A DNA stretch of 64,000 nucleotides from an uncultured Collinsella sp. (GCA_934643145.1 CAKUBM010000004.1:1-64000); one strand, 5' to 3'; shown: positions 45,762-53,401, counted from the first letter of the stretch. Notes: generated by a model from the sequence alone, not told the origin. A program made the numbers and translations.

Positions 45762-45789
45762 CCGTAAGCCCCCATGTGGGAGCTTACGG
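45762..45789 (-). terminator. hairpin between tRNA-Trp and secE
   Basis: CCGTAAGC and GGCTTACGG arms with additional GC pairs are followed by TTTAC. It is likely a partial terminator or processing signal separating the tRNA from the secE mRNA. Confidence 0.5.
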
Positions 45790-45798
45790 AATAATGAC

Positions 45799-45874
45799 TG
45801 GCACGCCAGGAAGGACTCGAACCCTCAACACTCGGTTTTGGAGACCGATGCTCTACCAATTGAACTACTGGCGT
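45799..45874 (-). tRNA. tRNA-Trp (anticodon CCA)
   Basis: The acceptor ACGCCAG pairs with CTGGCGT. The anticodon loop is CTCCAAA, the T loop GGTTCGAGTCC, and 3' CCA is encoded. It lies between rpmG and secE. Confidence 0.96.
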
Positions 45875-45887
45875 ATGTGACTAGAGA

Positions 45888-46037
45888 CTAACGAGTCTCT
45901 TTGTGCAGCGTGTGGTGACGGCACCAGGGGCAATACTTCTTGATCTCCATACGATCAGGCATGTTCGACTTGTTCTTGGTGGTCGTATAGTTGCGGCGCT
46001 TGCACTCAGTGCACGCAAGAGTAACTAGAGTACGCAT
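45888..46037 (-). CDS. rpmG: ribosomal protein bL33
   Basis: This is a 49-aa zinc-binding 50S protein. The two cysteine pairs [10 protein letters not shown] and CPWCRHHT are intact, so it is the zinc-dependent (C+) form. The sequence ends [11 protein letters not shown]. It is the first gene after a strong TTGACA promoter and is followed by tRNA-Trp, secE and nusG. Confidence 0.96.
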   Translation of the reverse strand: MRTLVTLACTECKRRNYTTTKNKSNMPDRMEIKKYCPWCRHHTLHKETR

Positions 46038-46082
46038 TTATCCTGAACCTTTCATTTCCGCCCCGTACGGGCACGAGTTGGT

Positions 46083-46125
46083 ACTTTATCAGCTCTACGT
46101 AAGTGCTGTCAACGAAAACCTCGAG
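46083..46125 (-). promoter_or_regulatory. rpmG-secE-nusG promoter
   Basis: A minus-strand -35 TTGACA (46107-46112) and -10 TAAAGT (46083-46088) are 18 bp apart. CTCGAGGTTTTCG lies directly upstream, nearly identical to the tRNA-Tyr promoter. Confidence 0.85.
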
Positions 46126-46252
46126 TCAATTGGTTCTCGGTGGATCCATTCATATTTGGAACACATCAATGAAGCCATCGAGAGCTAATCGACGGTGCAT
46201 CCAGGACCATTATCGATCCTCTCGACACCAGCAACGGCTCAATATCCATTGC

Positions 46253-46289
46253 AGAAAAGAACCCGGCACCCATATAAGTGCCGGGTTCT
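46253..46289 (-). terminator. tuf terminator
   Basis: A perfect 12-bp stem (46258-46269 with 46278-46289) is followed by TTTTC on the minus strand. Confidence 0.9.
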
Positions 46290-46316
46290 CTAAGTCAGCT
46301 ATATCAAAGAGCTAAT

Positions 46317-47507
46317 TTACTCAATGATCGTGGAGACGATGCCCGAACCGACGGTGTGGCCACCCTCGCGGATAGCGAAGCGCAGGCCCTCCTCCATGGC
46401 GATCGGGTGGATGAGGTCGCCCTCGATGGTGATGTGGTCACCAGGCATAGCCATCTCGGTGCCCTCGGGGAGCTTGACCGTACCGGTAACGTCGGTGGTA
46501 CGGAAGTAGAACTGAGGACGATAACCATCGAAGAACGGGGTGTGACGGCCGCCCTCCTCCTTGGTCAGAACGTAGATCTCGCCGGTGAACTTGGTGTGCG
46601 GGGTAACCGAACCGGGCTTGCAGAGAACCTGGCCGCGCTCGATGTCCTCGCGCTTGATGCCGCGGAGCAGCAGACCGACGTTGTCGCCAGCCTCGCAGAA
46701 GTCCATGGACTTACGGAACATCTCGATACCGGTAACGACGGTGTTCTGGGTATCCTTGATGCCGACGATCTCGACGGGCTCGTTGAGCTTGAGCTCACCG
46801 CGCTCGACACGGCCGGTAGCAACGGTACCACGGCCGGAGATGGTCATAACGTCCTCAACGGCCATCAGGAACGGGAGGTCGTTGTTACGAGCAGGCGTCG
46901 GGATGTACTCGTCGACGGCCTTCATGAGCTCGCGAATGGCGTCCATCCACTTGGCGTCGCCCTCGAGAGCGCCCAGAGCGGAACCACGGATGACGGGGAT
47001 GTCGTCGCCGGGGAAATCGTACTCGGAGAGGAGCTCACGGGTCTCCATCTCGACGAGGTCGATGAGCTCGTCATCGTCGACCATGTCGCACTTGTTCAGG
47101 AAGACGACGATGTAGGGAACGCCGACCTGACGGGCGAGCAGGATGTGCTCGCGAGTCTGAGCCATGGGGCCGTCGGTAGCGGCGATGACCAGGATAGCGC
47201 CGTCCATCTGAGCAGCACCGGAGATCATGTTCTTGACGTAGTCAGCGTGGCCCGGGCAGTCAACGTGAGCGTAGTGACGGGCAGCAGTCTCGTACTCGAC
47301 GTGGGAGACGGAGATCGTAATGCCGCGCTCGCGCTCCTCGGGAGCCTTGTCGATGTTCTCGAACGCAGTGAAGTCAGCCTTGCAGCCCTCGGTCTCGGAG
47401 AGAACCTTGGTGATGGCGGCGGTCAGCGTGGTCTTGCCGTGGTCGACGTGACCAATGGTGCCGATGTTAACATGCGGCTTAGTGCGCTCAAACTTCTCTT
47501 TGGCCAT
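46317..47507 (-). CDS. tuf: elongation factor Tu
   Basis: This is the GTPase that delivers aminoacyl-tRNA to the ribosome, 396 aa. G1 is GHVDHGKTT at 19-27, G3 [11 protein letters not shown], and G4 NKCD. ATG 47507 follows GAGGAGG by 5 nt. No promoter is visible between it and tRNA-Met, so it is probably transcribed with the three tRNAs upstream, like tufB in enterobacteria. Confidence 0.98.
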   Translation of the reverse strand: MAKEKFERTKPHVNIGTIGHVDHGKTTLTAAITKVLSETEGCKADFTAFENIDKAPEERERGITISVSHVEYETAARHYAHVDCPGHADYVKNMISGAAQMDGAILVIAATDGPMAQTREHILLARQVGVPYIVVFLNKCDMVDDDELIDLVEMETRELLSEYDFPGDDIPVIRGSALGALEGDAKWMDAIRELMKAVDEYIPTPARNNDLPFLMAVEDVMTISGRGTVATGRVERGELKLNEPVEIVGIKDTQNTVVTGIEMFRKSMDFCEAGDNVGLLLRGIKREDIERGQVLCKPGSVTPHTKFTGEIYVLTKEEGGRHTPFFDGYRPQFYFRTTDVTGTVKLPEGTEMAMPGDHITIEGDLIHPIAMEEGLRFAIREGGHTVGSGIVSTIIE

Positions 47508-47603
47508 AAAGCCCTCCTCTAAACAGGTCGTCCCCGGACGGGACTTTGCCTTTATACCATAGTGGCCTCTCAACATACTATTGAGAAGCCACCGTGTTAC
47601 CTA

Positions 47604-47680
47604 TGGTAGCGGTGACTGGATTCGAACCAGTGACGCCACGGGTATGAACCGTGTGCTCTAACCAACTGAGCTACACCGCC
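47604..47680 (-). tRNA. tRNA-Met (anticodon CAT)
   Basis: A cloverleaf with acceptor GGCGGTG, an anticodon loop containing CAT, and GGTTCGAATCC; CCA is encoded. The closing G-U acceptor pair and the D arm suggest the elongator type. Confidence 0.93.
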
Positions 47681-47683
47681 GGA

Positions 47684-47759
47684 TGGAGCCTGCAACCAGA
47701 CTTGAACTGGTGACCTCTTCGTTACCAACGAAGTGCTCTACCGACTGAGCTATACAGGC
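47684..47759 (-). tRNA. tRNA-Thr (anticodon GGT)
   Basis: The acceptor is GCCTGTA with TGCAGGC, the anticodon loop TTGGTAA, the T loop AGTTCAAGTCT, and CCA is encoded. It lies 3 bp from tRNA-Met. Confidence 0.95.
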
Positions 47760-47769
47760 ACTTGACGGG

Positions 47770-47851
47770 TGGGAGCTATAGGATTCGAACCTATGTAGGC
47801 AGAGCCAACGGGTTTACAGCCCGTCCCCATTAACCACTCGGGCAAACTCCC
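47770..47851 (-). tRNA. tRNA-Tyr (anticodon GTA)
   Basis: It has a long variable arm typical of tRNA-Tyr, an anticodon loop containing GTA, and acceptor GGGAGTT/AGCTCCC. The 3' CCA is not encoded (CCC follows). It is the first gene of the tRNA-tuf transcript. Confidence 0.95.
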
Positions 47852-47913
47852 AATCGTTCAAGTATCCGCAGGTTCTTTGGTCTTTTGGACCACCGCCCCC
47901 GCGAACGAAAAAG

Positions 47914-47956
47914 ATAATACGATGCAACCTTGGGGGCTGTCAACGAAAACCTCTAG
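47914..47956 (-). promoter_or_regulatory. tRNA-Tyr-Thr-Met-tuf promoter
   Basis: A minus-strand -35 TTGACA (47938-47943) and -10 TATTAT (47914-47919) are 18 bp apart, with CTAGAGGTTTTCG directly upstream. The transcription start would fall about 55 nt before tRNA-Tyr. Confidence 0.88.
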
Positions 47957-48155
47957 ATACACGGGGCCGGGCGTATCTATATACTTTTGACCTGCGGTTT
48001 TGTTGAGTTTGGATATGAAGGACGGTGGATTTGGATACTGAGGCGACGTTTCCCGAGGTAACACTTTGGTGTAGTGGAGTACACCTTCAGGATCGAACTT
48101 CGATAACGGCTTATTTGCACCTATATATAGGTCAAGATCGAGCTTCCGCGTCAGA

Positions 48156-48304
48156 ATCGAGCGTGGATTTTCTTCCGTTTGAAATCGAGCGTGGATAATC
48201 TCCCACTTTTGACGTGCCACTGGGCCCAAAGTGGCAGATTATCCACGCTCATTCTCCAGGCGGGAGATTTTCCACTCTCGTGTGTCCGAATATCCACGCT
48301 CGAT
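48156..48304. repeat. 2+2 inverted array of ATCGAGCGTGGAT
   Basis: ATCGAGCGTGGAT occurs at 48156-48168 and 48184-48196. The complement ATCCACGCTC(GAT) occurs at 48241-48250 and 48292-48304. The centre is a GCCACT/AGTGGC hairpin (48216-48235). There is no gene here; the 712-bp gap between tRNA-Tyr and tRNA-Thr(TGT) is filled with repeats. Confidence 0.8.
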
Positions 48305-48332
48305 GACGATGACCAACCTCGCCCTGGCTTCT

Positions 48333-48389
48333 GTCTCGATCTGTAACAGTAAGAGGGTTATTCCTCCCCTATCTGTTACAGATCGAGAT
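48333..48389. repeat. 57-bp palindrome, copy 3
   Basis: It has the same 16-nt arms as copies 1, 2 and 4, with its own 25-nt loop. The next copy starts 81 bp later. Confidence 0.9.
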
Positions 48390-48413
48390 GTTTTTCTGCT
48401 GGCACCTGGCATT

Positions 48414-48470
48414 GTCTCGATCTGTAACAGTTAGATACGATTTAACCGTCTTGGTGTTACAGATTGAGAT
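48414..48470. repeat. 57-bp palindrome, copy 4
   Basis: The arms are conserved except one change in the right arm (GATTGAGAT). The loop differs from the other copies. Confidence 0.9.
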
Positions 48471-48510
48471 AAATTGGGGAACGAGAAGGACGCTGAGCCT
48501 GATAACTCAA

Positions 48511-48553
48511 CAAAATAAAGAAACGGGCTCTGTCCCACAGGGGAACAGAGCCC
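48511..48553 (-). terminator. terminator of tRNA-Thr(TGT)
   Basis: GGGCTCTGT and ACAGAGCCC arms (48525-48536 and 48540-48553) are followed on the minus strand by TTTCTTTATTTT. Confidence 0.85.
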
Positions 48554-48563
48554 GAAACTCTCA

Positions 48564-48638
48564 TGGAGCCAGTGACAGGAATCGAACCTGCAACCCACTG
48601 ATTACAAATCAGTTGCGCTACCGTTGCGCCACACTGGC
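48564..48638 (-). tRNA. tRNA-Thr (anticodon TGT)
   Basis: The acceptor GCCAGTG pairs with CACTGGC. The anticodon loop is TTTGTAA, the T loop GGTTCGATTCC, and CCA is encoded. It is transcribed alone, with its own promoter and terminator. Confidence 0.95.
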
Positions 48639-48668
48639 ACACTTGGCGCTTTCGCGCGAAGCCAATTA

Positions 48669-48697
48669 AGAATAAAGGAATTGCTGACGAGGCGCAA
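48669..48697 (-). promoter_or_regulatory. tRNA-Thr(TGT) promoter
   Basis: A minus-strand -35 TTGCGC (48692-48697) and -10 TATTCT (48669-48674) have 17-bp spacing, about 30 bp before the tRNA. Confidence 0.65.
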
Positions 48698-48731
48698 CAG
48701 ACCCTTTGACCGACCACATCTCAAAACTCTT

Positions 48732-48787
48732 CGTCAGAACGAATAGTTTTATCTGTTCGCCAAAACAAGAAACTATTCGTTCTGGCG
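48732..48787. repeat. 56-bp hairpin with GAATAGTT core
   Basis: Arms of 18 nt with one mismatch (48732-48749 and 48770-48787) surround 20 nt. It shares the AATAGTT core with the hairpin at 14885-14951 and adjoins a tRNA remnant. Confidence 0.8.
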
Positions 48788-48845
48788 ATGCCAACCCGCA
48801 GCCCATTGATTACAAATCAACGGGCTGACCAATTGGGAAACGGGT
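48788..48845 (-). pseudogene. tRNA-Thr(TGT) remnant
   Basis: The minus strand keeps TGATTTGTAATCA, then TGGG.TGC.GGTT as in the intact tRNA-Thr(TGT) nearby, and a D-loop-like CCAATTGGTCAG. The T arm is degenerate and the 3' acceptor is replaced by the adjoining hairpin. Confidence 0.55.
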
Positions 48846-48861
48846 CTCTATGGATAATCCC

Positions 48862-49539
48862 CTACCTCCCACGAAGGGCCTTGAGCTTGGCCAGGGCATC
48901 GGGGCTCAGGCGACTGCCCAGAGTCATCTTGATCTGCGGGGCTTCCTCTACCTCGTGAACGTCGTTATCGATCTGCTTGATCTCGTCCACCAGCATGCGG
49001 CTCGAGATGCGCGTAACACCCTTGCCCATGACGACGGCTTGAATTGTGCCGTCGCTCGACACCACGGAGCACGCGCGGCCTTCCTCGCGCGCCTCGATGC
49101 AGAGCTTCTGCACCACGGTATCGGCAGAGACGCCCGTCGGCGAAAACTCAATGCGCACGCCGCGGGCCGGTAGGTTGGGGCGCTCGCTGGAGATGTTGCC
49201 CGCGCCGTCGAACACGATCACGGCCTCGTAACGGCCCTGGGCAAACGCCGCGACATCGTTGATAAGCGCAGTACGAGCCATATCGTGGACGTCGCTGGAA
49301 TATGGATCGTCGGAATGGTCGTAGACGAGCTTTTCGTAGCGCGGCGTGCAGTGAATCACGTTGTAGCCGTCGACCACCAGCAGCTCGGGCTTATTGGAGT
49401 GCACCGTCGAGACCGGATCGGCGATAGCCTGCGCAAACGCATTGCCGCCCACGCCATAGGTCGCGGCCGAAACAATCGGCTTGGCCGAGCCTTCGCCAAA
49501 GCGCTTGGCCTTGGACTTGGCACGGTTCTTTTTGGACAT
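48862..49539 (-). CDS. NYN-domain ribonuclease (YacP/Rae1-like)
   Basis: The protein has 225 aa. The NYN (PIN-like) core starts at ELLVVDGYNVIHCTP with the first catalytic Asp. Further acidic residues are in IVFDGAGN and SADTVVQ, followed by VVSSDGTIQ, as in YacP proteins that cleave mRNA on the ribosome. A Lys/Arg-rich N-terminus (SKKNRAKSKAKRF) suggests RNA contact. ATG 49539 follows GGAGGAG. The start is 3 bp after rlmB, a common pairing in Gram-positive genomes. Confidence 0.85.
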   Translation of the reverse strand: MSKKNRAKSKAKRFGEGSAKPIVSAATYGVGGNAFAQAIADPVSTVHSNKPELLVVDGYNVIHCTPRYEKLVYDHSDDPYSSDVHDMARTALINDVAAFAQGRYEAVIVFDGAGNISSERPNLPARGVRIEFSPTGVSADTVVQKLCIEAREEGRACSVVSSDGTIQAVVMGKGVTRISSRMLVDEIKQIDNDVHEVEEAPQIKMTLGSRLSPDALAKLKALRGR

Positions 49540-49542
49540 GCG

Positions 49543-50463
49543 CTACTCCTCCCCCATGAGCTCGCCGGCGTTGCGGCGCAGCCACTCAAAGCACAGCGCC
49601 GTGGTCGCCTGGGCAACATTGAGGCTCTCGGTCATGCCGCGCTGGGGAAGCTTGGTCAAAAAGTCGCATTTCTCGAGCACCAGGCGCGAGATGCCGTCGC
49701 CCTCGGAGCCCATGACGAGCGCAATGCGGCCCTCGAAGGGAGCATCCCAGCAGCTGCCCTCGGCGTGCTCGGAAGCACCGCCCACCCAAAAGCCGGCGGC
49801 CTTGAGGTCGTCAAGCGCTCGGGCGATATTGGGAACCTGCGCGATGGGCAGGTGCATGACGGCACCAGCAGAGGTTTTGTAGCTGCCCACGGTCACACCG
49901 GCGGCGCGCTTGTTTGCAATGATGACGCCCGCCGCGCCCACGACCTCGGCGGAGCGCACGATCGCACCAAAGTTGCCATCGTCGGTCACATGGTCGAGCA
50001 CGACGACGAGCGCCGGTCCGTCACCCGCGCGATCGAGGATATCGGCGACATCAGCATAGGGGAAATTACCCACCTCGAGCGCAATGCTCTGGTGAGCGCC
50101 ATGGCTCGACAGCGCATCGAGCTGCGCGCGCGGCACATACTTAATGCGGACACCCGCGGCGTTGAGGTCATCGACCAGACGAGACAAAGCAGCATCGCGC
50201 TCCCCGCCCTCGGCGATGAGCGCGCACTTGACGGGAAAGCCGGTGCGCAGGGCCTCGGCGGCAGCACGGCGACCTTCGATAAACTCGCCCTTGGGGACCT
50301 GAATGTTGTCGCGGTTGCGATCTCGCTGCGGACGCGCAGCCTGGGCTTGGGAGCGCTCGCGCTGGCCCTTGGAAGCGGCAGCGCGGTCATTGCGGCGAAT
50401 CGGGCGCGAGCCAGAAGCAGCCTGCTTGCCACCACGAGGCGCACGCTTGCGGTTGTCGGCCAT
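49543..50463 (-). CDS. rlmB: 23S rRNA 2'-O-ribose methyltransferase, TrmH/SpoU family
   Basis: The protein has 306 aa: a basic, low-complexity N-terminus (about 55 residues), an L30e-like substrate domain, and the SPOUT knot. Motif 1 is DGNFGAIVRSAEV, motif 2 LVMGSEGDGIS, and motif 3 MTESLNVAQAT. ATG 50463 follows AGGAGG by 6 nt. The RlmB assignment (G2251) is inferred from the cysS-rlmB-yacP context. Two nested-stem elements lie between cysS and this start. Confidence 0.88.
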   Translation of the reverse strand: MADNRKRAPRGGKQAASGSRPIRRNDRAAASKGQRERSQAQAARPQRDRNRDNIQVPKGEFIEGRRAAAEALRTGFPVKCALIAEGGERDAALSRLVDDLNAAGVRIKYVPRAQLDALSSHGAHQSIALEVGNFPYADVADILDRAGDGPALVVVLDHVTDDGNFGAIVRSAEVVGAAGVIIANKRAAGVTVGSYKTSAGAVMHLPIAQVPNIARALDDLKAAGFWVGGASEHAEGSCWDAPFEGRIALVMGSEGDGISRLVLEKCDFLTKLPQRGMTESLNVAQATTALCFEWLRRNAGELMGEE

Positions 50464-50506
50464 AAAGCGACCTCCTAAATACAGTTATCAAACGAAACAA
50501 ATAGAT

Positions 50507-50607
50507 CGACCGCCCGAGGTGCGGCAGATTGCCTTGAAAGAGGAGGGCATAGACCTTGAGGTCATGCCCGACGATTGAAAGGCAAGGTGCCGTGGCTCGG
50601 GCGGTCG
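50507..50607. repeat. nested-stem element, copy 2
   Basis: The outer stem is CGACCGCCCGAG / CTCGGGCGGTCG (50507-50518 and 50596-50607), the middle stem GCCTT/AAGGC, and the inner stem GGGCAT/ATGCCC. The internal loops TGAAAGAGGAG and ATTGAA match copy 3. Confidence 0.88.
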
Positions 50608-50610
50608 GCA

Positions 50611-50712
50611 CGGGTTTTCCAAGTGTCCGAGATGGCCGTGAAAGAGGAGCGACGCGTACTTGAGTACGCGAGCGACGGCTTGAACGGCAAGGTCGGGTGC
50701 TTGGGAAACCCG
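50611..50712. repeat. nested-stem element, copy 3
   Basis: The outer stem is 50611-50628 with 50695-50712 (imperfect), the middle stem GCCGT/ACGGC, and the inner stem GCGTAC/GTACGC. It starts 4 bp after copy 2. The stem sequences differ from copy 2 while the loops are kept. Confidence 0.88.
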
Positions 50713-50718
50713 CGGGGA

Positions 50719-52185
50719 TTAGAGAGTCTTGATGCGGGTGCCCGCGGCAGTATCTTCAATCGTCAGGCCCAGGTCCTTGAGCTGGTCGCGGATGGCGTCG
50801 GCCAGATCCCAGTTCTTGGCGGCGCGGGCCTCGGCGCGGGCCTCGAGAATCTTGGCAGCGGCCTCGTCCACGTCGTCGCCCGTGTAGGCGACCAGGCCGG
50901 CGGCAACGCCCAGCAGGCCCAGCGGCAACTCGACCTTGGGCTCGGGGAGCTCAACACCAAACGTATCGAGCAGCTCGGCCAGCGTGTCGGCAGCGGCAAG
51001 CGCGGCGGCCTTGTCGGCAGCGTCGCCCGCCTGCTCCAGGTACTGGTTGCACTCGGTCACAAAGCCAAAGACGGCACCCATGGCACCAGCGGTGTTAAAG
51101 TCGTCGTCCATGCACTCCTTAAAGGTGGCACGGGTCTCGGCGGCCTTGGCGGCAAACGCCTCGGATGCTGCCTCATCGGCATCGGCCGTCGCATGGTTCG
51201 CGGCCCAGCGCAGGTTCTCGACCGTACCGGCAATACGCGTGAGCGAATTCTCGGCACCCTCCAGGCGCTCCCAAGAAAAGTCGAGCGGCGAGCGATAGCT
51301 CGTCTGCAGCATCAGAAGGCGCAGAGCGGCAGCGGAGTGCTGCTCGAGGACCTCGGCCAGCGTAAAGAAGTTGCCGAGCGACTTGGACATCTTCTCGCCG
51401 TCTACCAGCAGCATGCCCGTGTGCATCCAGGTGTTGGAGAAGCCCTGGTGCCAGGCGCAGGTGGCCTGAGCGCACTCGTTCTCGTGATGCGGGAAGGCAA
51501 GGTCGGAGCCGCCGCCGTGGATGTCGATCGGAGTACCCAGGTAGCGATGCACCATGGCGGCGCACTCGGTGTGCCAACCGGGACGGCCCTCGCCCCAGGG
51601 GCTCGGCCAGCTGGGCTCGCCGGGCTTGGCGGCCTTCCACAGGGCAAAGTCGAGCGGGTCGTTCTTGTCCTCGTTCTCCTCGATGCGCGCGCCAACCATA
51701 AGGTCGTCGATGTTGCGGCCCGAGACCTGACCATAGTTGGGATCGCTGCGCACGGCAAAGTACACATCGCCGTTATCGGCTGCGTAAGCGTGGCCCTGCT
51801 CGATAAGCGTCTTGATCATGGCGATCATGGGGCCGATCTCCTTGGTGGCGCGGGGACGCACATCGGGATCGAGCACGTTGGCAGCGCGCATGACGCCAAT
51901 GAACTTGTCGGAGAACTCCGTCGCGACCTCGGCGGCCGTGCGGCCCTGCTCGTTGGCGCGCTTGATGATCTTGTCATCGACATCGGTGAGGTTCTGGGCG
52001 AACGTGACCTCGTAGCCGCTCGCGATGAGCCAGCGACGAATCACGTCAAAGCTGATGAACGTGCGGGCATTGCCGATGTGGATGTTGTCGTAGACCGTGG
52101 GGCCGCACACGTACATGCGGACCTTGCCGGACTCGATGGGCTGGAACTCTTCCTTTTTATGGGTAGCGCTGTTGTAGATACGCAT
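50719..52185 (-). CDS. cysS: cysteinyl-tRNA synthetase
   Basis: This is a class I synthetase, 488 aa. The zinc-ligand Cys27 precedes GPTVYDNIHIGNAR (HIGN at 36-39). KMSKSLGNFF follows in the second half, and the helical anticodon domain ends the protein. ATG 52185 follows AAGGAG by 6 nt. It starts 3 bp after ispF, so it belongs to the disA-ispD-ispF transcript. The nested-stem repeats begin 7 bp after its stop. Confidence 0.97.
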   Translation of the reverse strand: MRIYNSATHKKEEFQPIESGKVRMYVCGPTVYDNIHIGNARTFISFDVIRRWLIASGYEVTFAQNLTDVDDKIIKRANEQGRTAAEVATEFSDKFIGVMRAANVLDPDVRPRATKEIGPMIAMIKTLIEQGHAYAADNGDVYFAVRSDPNYGQVSGRNIDDLMVGARIEENEDKNDPLDFALWKAAKPGEPSWPSPWGEGRPGWHTECAAMVHRYLGTPIDIHGGGSDLAFPHHENECAQATCAWHQGFSNTWMHTGMLLVDGEKMSKSLGNFFTLAEVLEQHSAAALRLLMLQTSYRSPLDFSWERLEGAENSLTRIAGTVENLRWAANHATADADEAASEAFAAKAAETRATFKECMDDDFNTAGAMGAVFGFVTECNQYLEQAGDAADKAAALAAADTLAELLDTFGVELPEPKVELPLGLLGVAAGLVAYTGDDVDEAAAKILEARAEARAAKNWDLADAIRDQLKDLGLTIEDTAAGTRIKTL

Positions 52186-52188
52186 TCG

Positions 52189-52683
52189 TTACTCCTTAAC
52201 GGTTTTCTGTAGCAGGCAGACGGCCCAGGCGCCGATTCCCTCGCCTTGGCCTTCCCAACCGAGCTTTTCGGTCGTGGTGGCGGCGACGCCCACGTTTTCC
52301 ACGTCGACGCCCAGGGCATGGGCAAGGTTGGCGCGCATGGCATCGCGGTGCGGAGTGATCTTGGGTTGCTGACAGGCAATGGTGCAATCGGCATCGACAA
52401 ACTCAAAGCCCAGCTCGCGCGCATAGTCCATCACGCGAGCGAGCAGCACCATCGAATCGGCACCCTCGTAGGCGGGATCGGTGTCGGGGAATAGCTTGCC
52501 GATGTCTCCCCCGCGGCAGGCGCCCAGAATGGCGTCGGCCAAGGCGTGCGCAAGCACATCGGCATCCGAGTGGCCCAGCAGGCCGCGCTCGTAGGGAATG
52601 TCAACACCGCCGATGATACATCGACGCCCCTCCACCAAACGGTGGACGTCGTAGCCGTGGCCAATGCGCAGGTTACTGAACAT
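52189..52683 (-). CDS. ispF: 2-C-methyl-D-erythritol 2,4-cyclodiphosphate synthase
   Basis: It catalyses the fifth step of the MEP isoprenoid pathway, releasing CMP. At 164 aa it has zinc ligands in GYDVHRL (D12, H14) and LGHSDADVLAHAL. ATG 52683 overlaps the end of ispD by 11 nt; GGGAGAGGA lies 8-9 nt upstream. A longer frame from 52716 lies wholly within ispD. Confidence 0.96.
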   Translation of the reverse strand: MFSNLRIGHGYDVHRLVEGRRCIIGGVDIPYERGLLGHSDADVLAHALADAILGACRGGDIGKLFPDTDPAYEGADSMVLLARVMDYARELGFEFVDADCTIACQQPKITPHRDAMRANLAHALGVDVENVGVAATTTEKLGWEGQGEGIGAWAVCLLQKTVKE

Positions 52684-53401
52684 GGGGAAGGTCCTCTCCC
52701 TCGGCCATACGGCCAAGCAGAATCGCGGTTACGGGACGCAGGTCCTCGGGCACCGTCACCTTAAGGTTGTCGCGCGGGCTCTGGACGCAGCGGACGCGTC
52801 CGCCCATGCGCTCGACCAGCGACGAATCATCAGTGCCGATAAAGCCCTCGGCAATTGCCTCGGCATGGGCGCGCTTCATGGCGTCGACGCTAAAGATCTG
52901 CGGCGTCTGCGCAGCCCAGTAGAGCTCGCGCGGCGGCGTCTCGACGATGTTATCGCCGTCGACGATCTTGAGCGTGTCGATCGCGGGCTGACCGCACACG
53001 ACACCGTCGAGTGAGCGATCGCCCACAAGCACGTCGATGGCATGATCGATGGCCTCGGTGGTAATGAGAGGACGGGCGCCGTCGTGGATGGCGACATATT
53101 CAAAGCCCGCCGGCACCGCGTGCACGCCGGCACGGGTGGAATCCTGACGGGTATCGCCGGCATCGGCAAAGCTGATGGGCGTGTCGTAGTCAAACGGGTC
53201 GATGGCCAGGCGGCGCATCTCGGCACGGCGCTCGGCAGGACACACCACCACAATGTGGCCGACTTTGTCGCTACGGTCGAACGCGCGGATGGACCAGCTC
53301 ATGAGCGGACGGCCCGCCACGTTAACGAGCTGCTTGCCGCCGGGATTTCCAAAGCGCTGGCCGCTGCCGCCGGCAACGACCACGGCGCATACGGGCGCCA
53401 T
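52673..53401 (-). CDS. ispD: 2-C-methyl-D-erythritol 4-phosphate cytidylyltransferase
   Basis: It catalyses the third step of the MEP pathway, coupling CTP to methylerythritol phosphate. At 242 aa it has the nucleotide loop VVAGGSGQRFG (residues 8-18), HDGARPL in the middle and AAQTPQIF later, all family signatures. Its start codon overlaps the disA stop by 1 nt (TAATG). Confidence 0.96.
   Translation of the reverse strand: MAPVCAVVVAGGSGQRFGNPGGKQLVNVAGRPLMSWSIRAFDRSDKVGHIVVVCPAERRAEMRRLAIDPFDYDTPISFADAGDTRQDSTRAGVHAVPAGFEYVAIHDGARPLITTEAIDHAIDVLVGDRSLDGVVCGQPAIDTLKIVDGDNIVETPPRELYWAAQTPQIFSVDAMKRAHAEAIAEGFIGTDDSSLVERMGGRVRCVQSPRDNLKVTVPEDLRPVTAILLGRMAEGEDLPHVQ

Noticed and set aside
43662..45767. 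A 701-codon plus-strand frame opposite rplA, rplK, nusG and secE.
   Set aside because: It is a shadow of four conserved genes and spans their intergenic regions.
47858..48229. A 123-codon minus-strand frame between tRNA-Tyr and the repeats.
   Set aside because: It has no ribosome site, overlaps the strong tRNA promoter and reads through the GAGCGTGGAT repeats.
48156..48304. A possible CRISPR array.
   Set aside because: There are only four 13-bp copies, two inverted, with unequal spacing and no cas genes.
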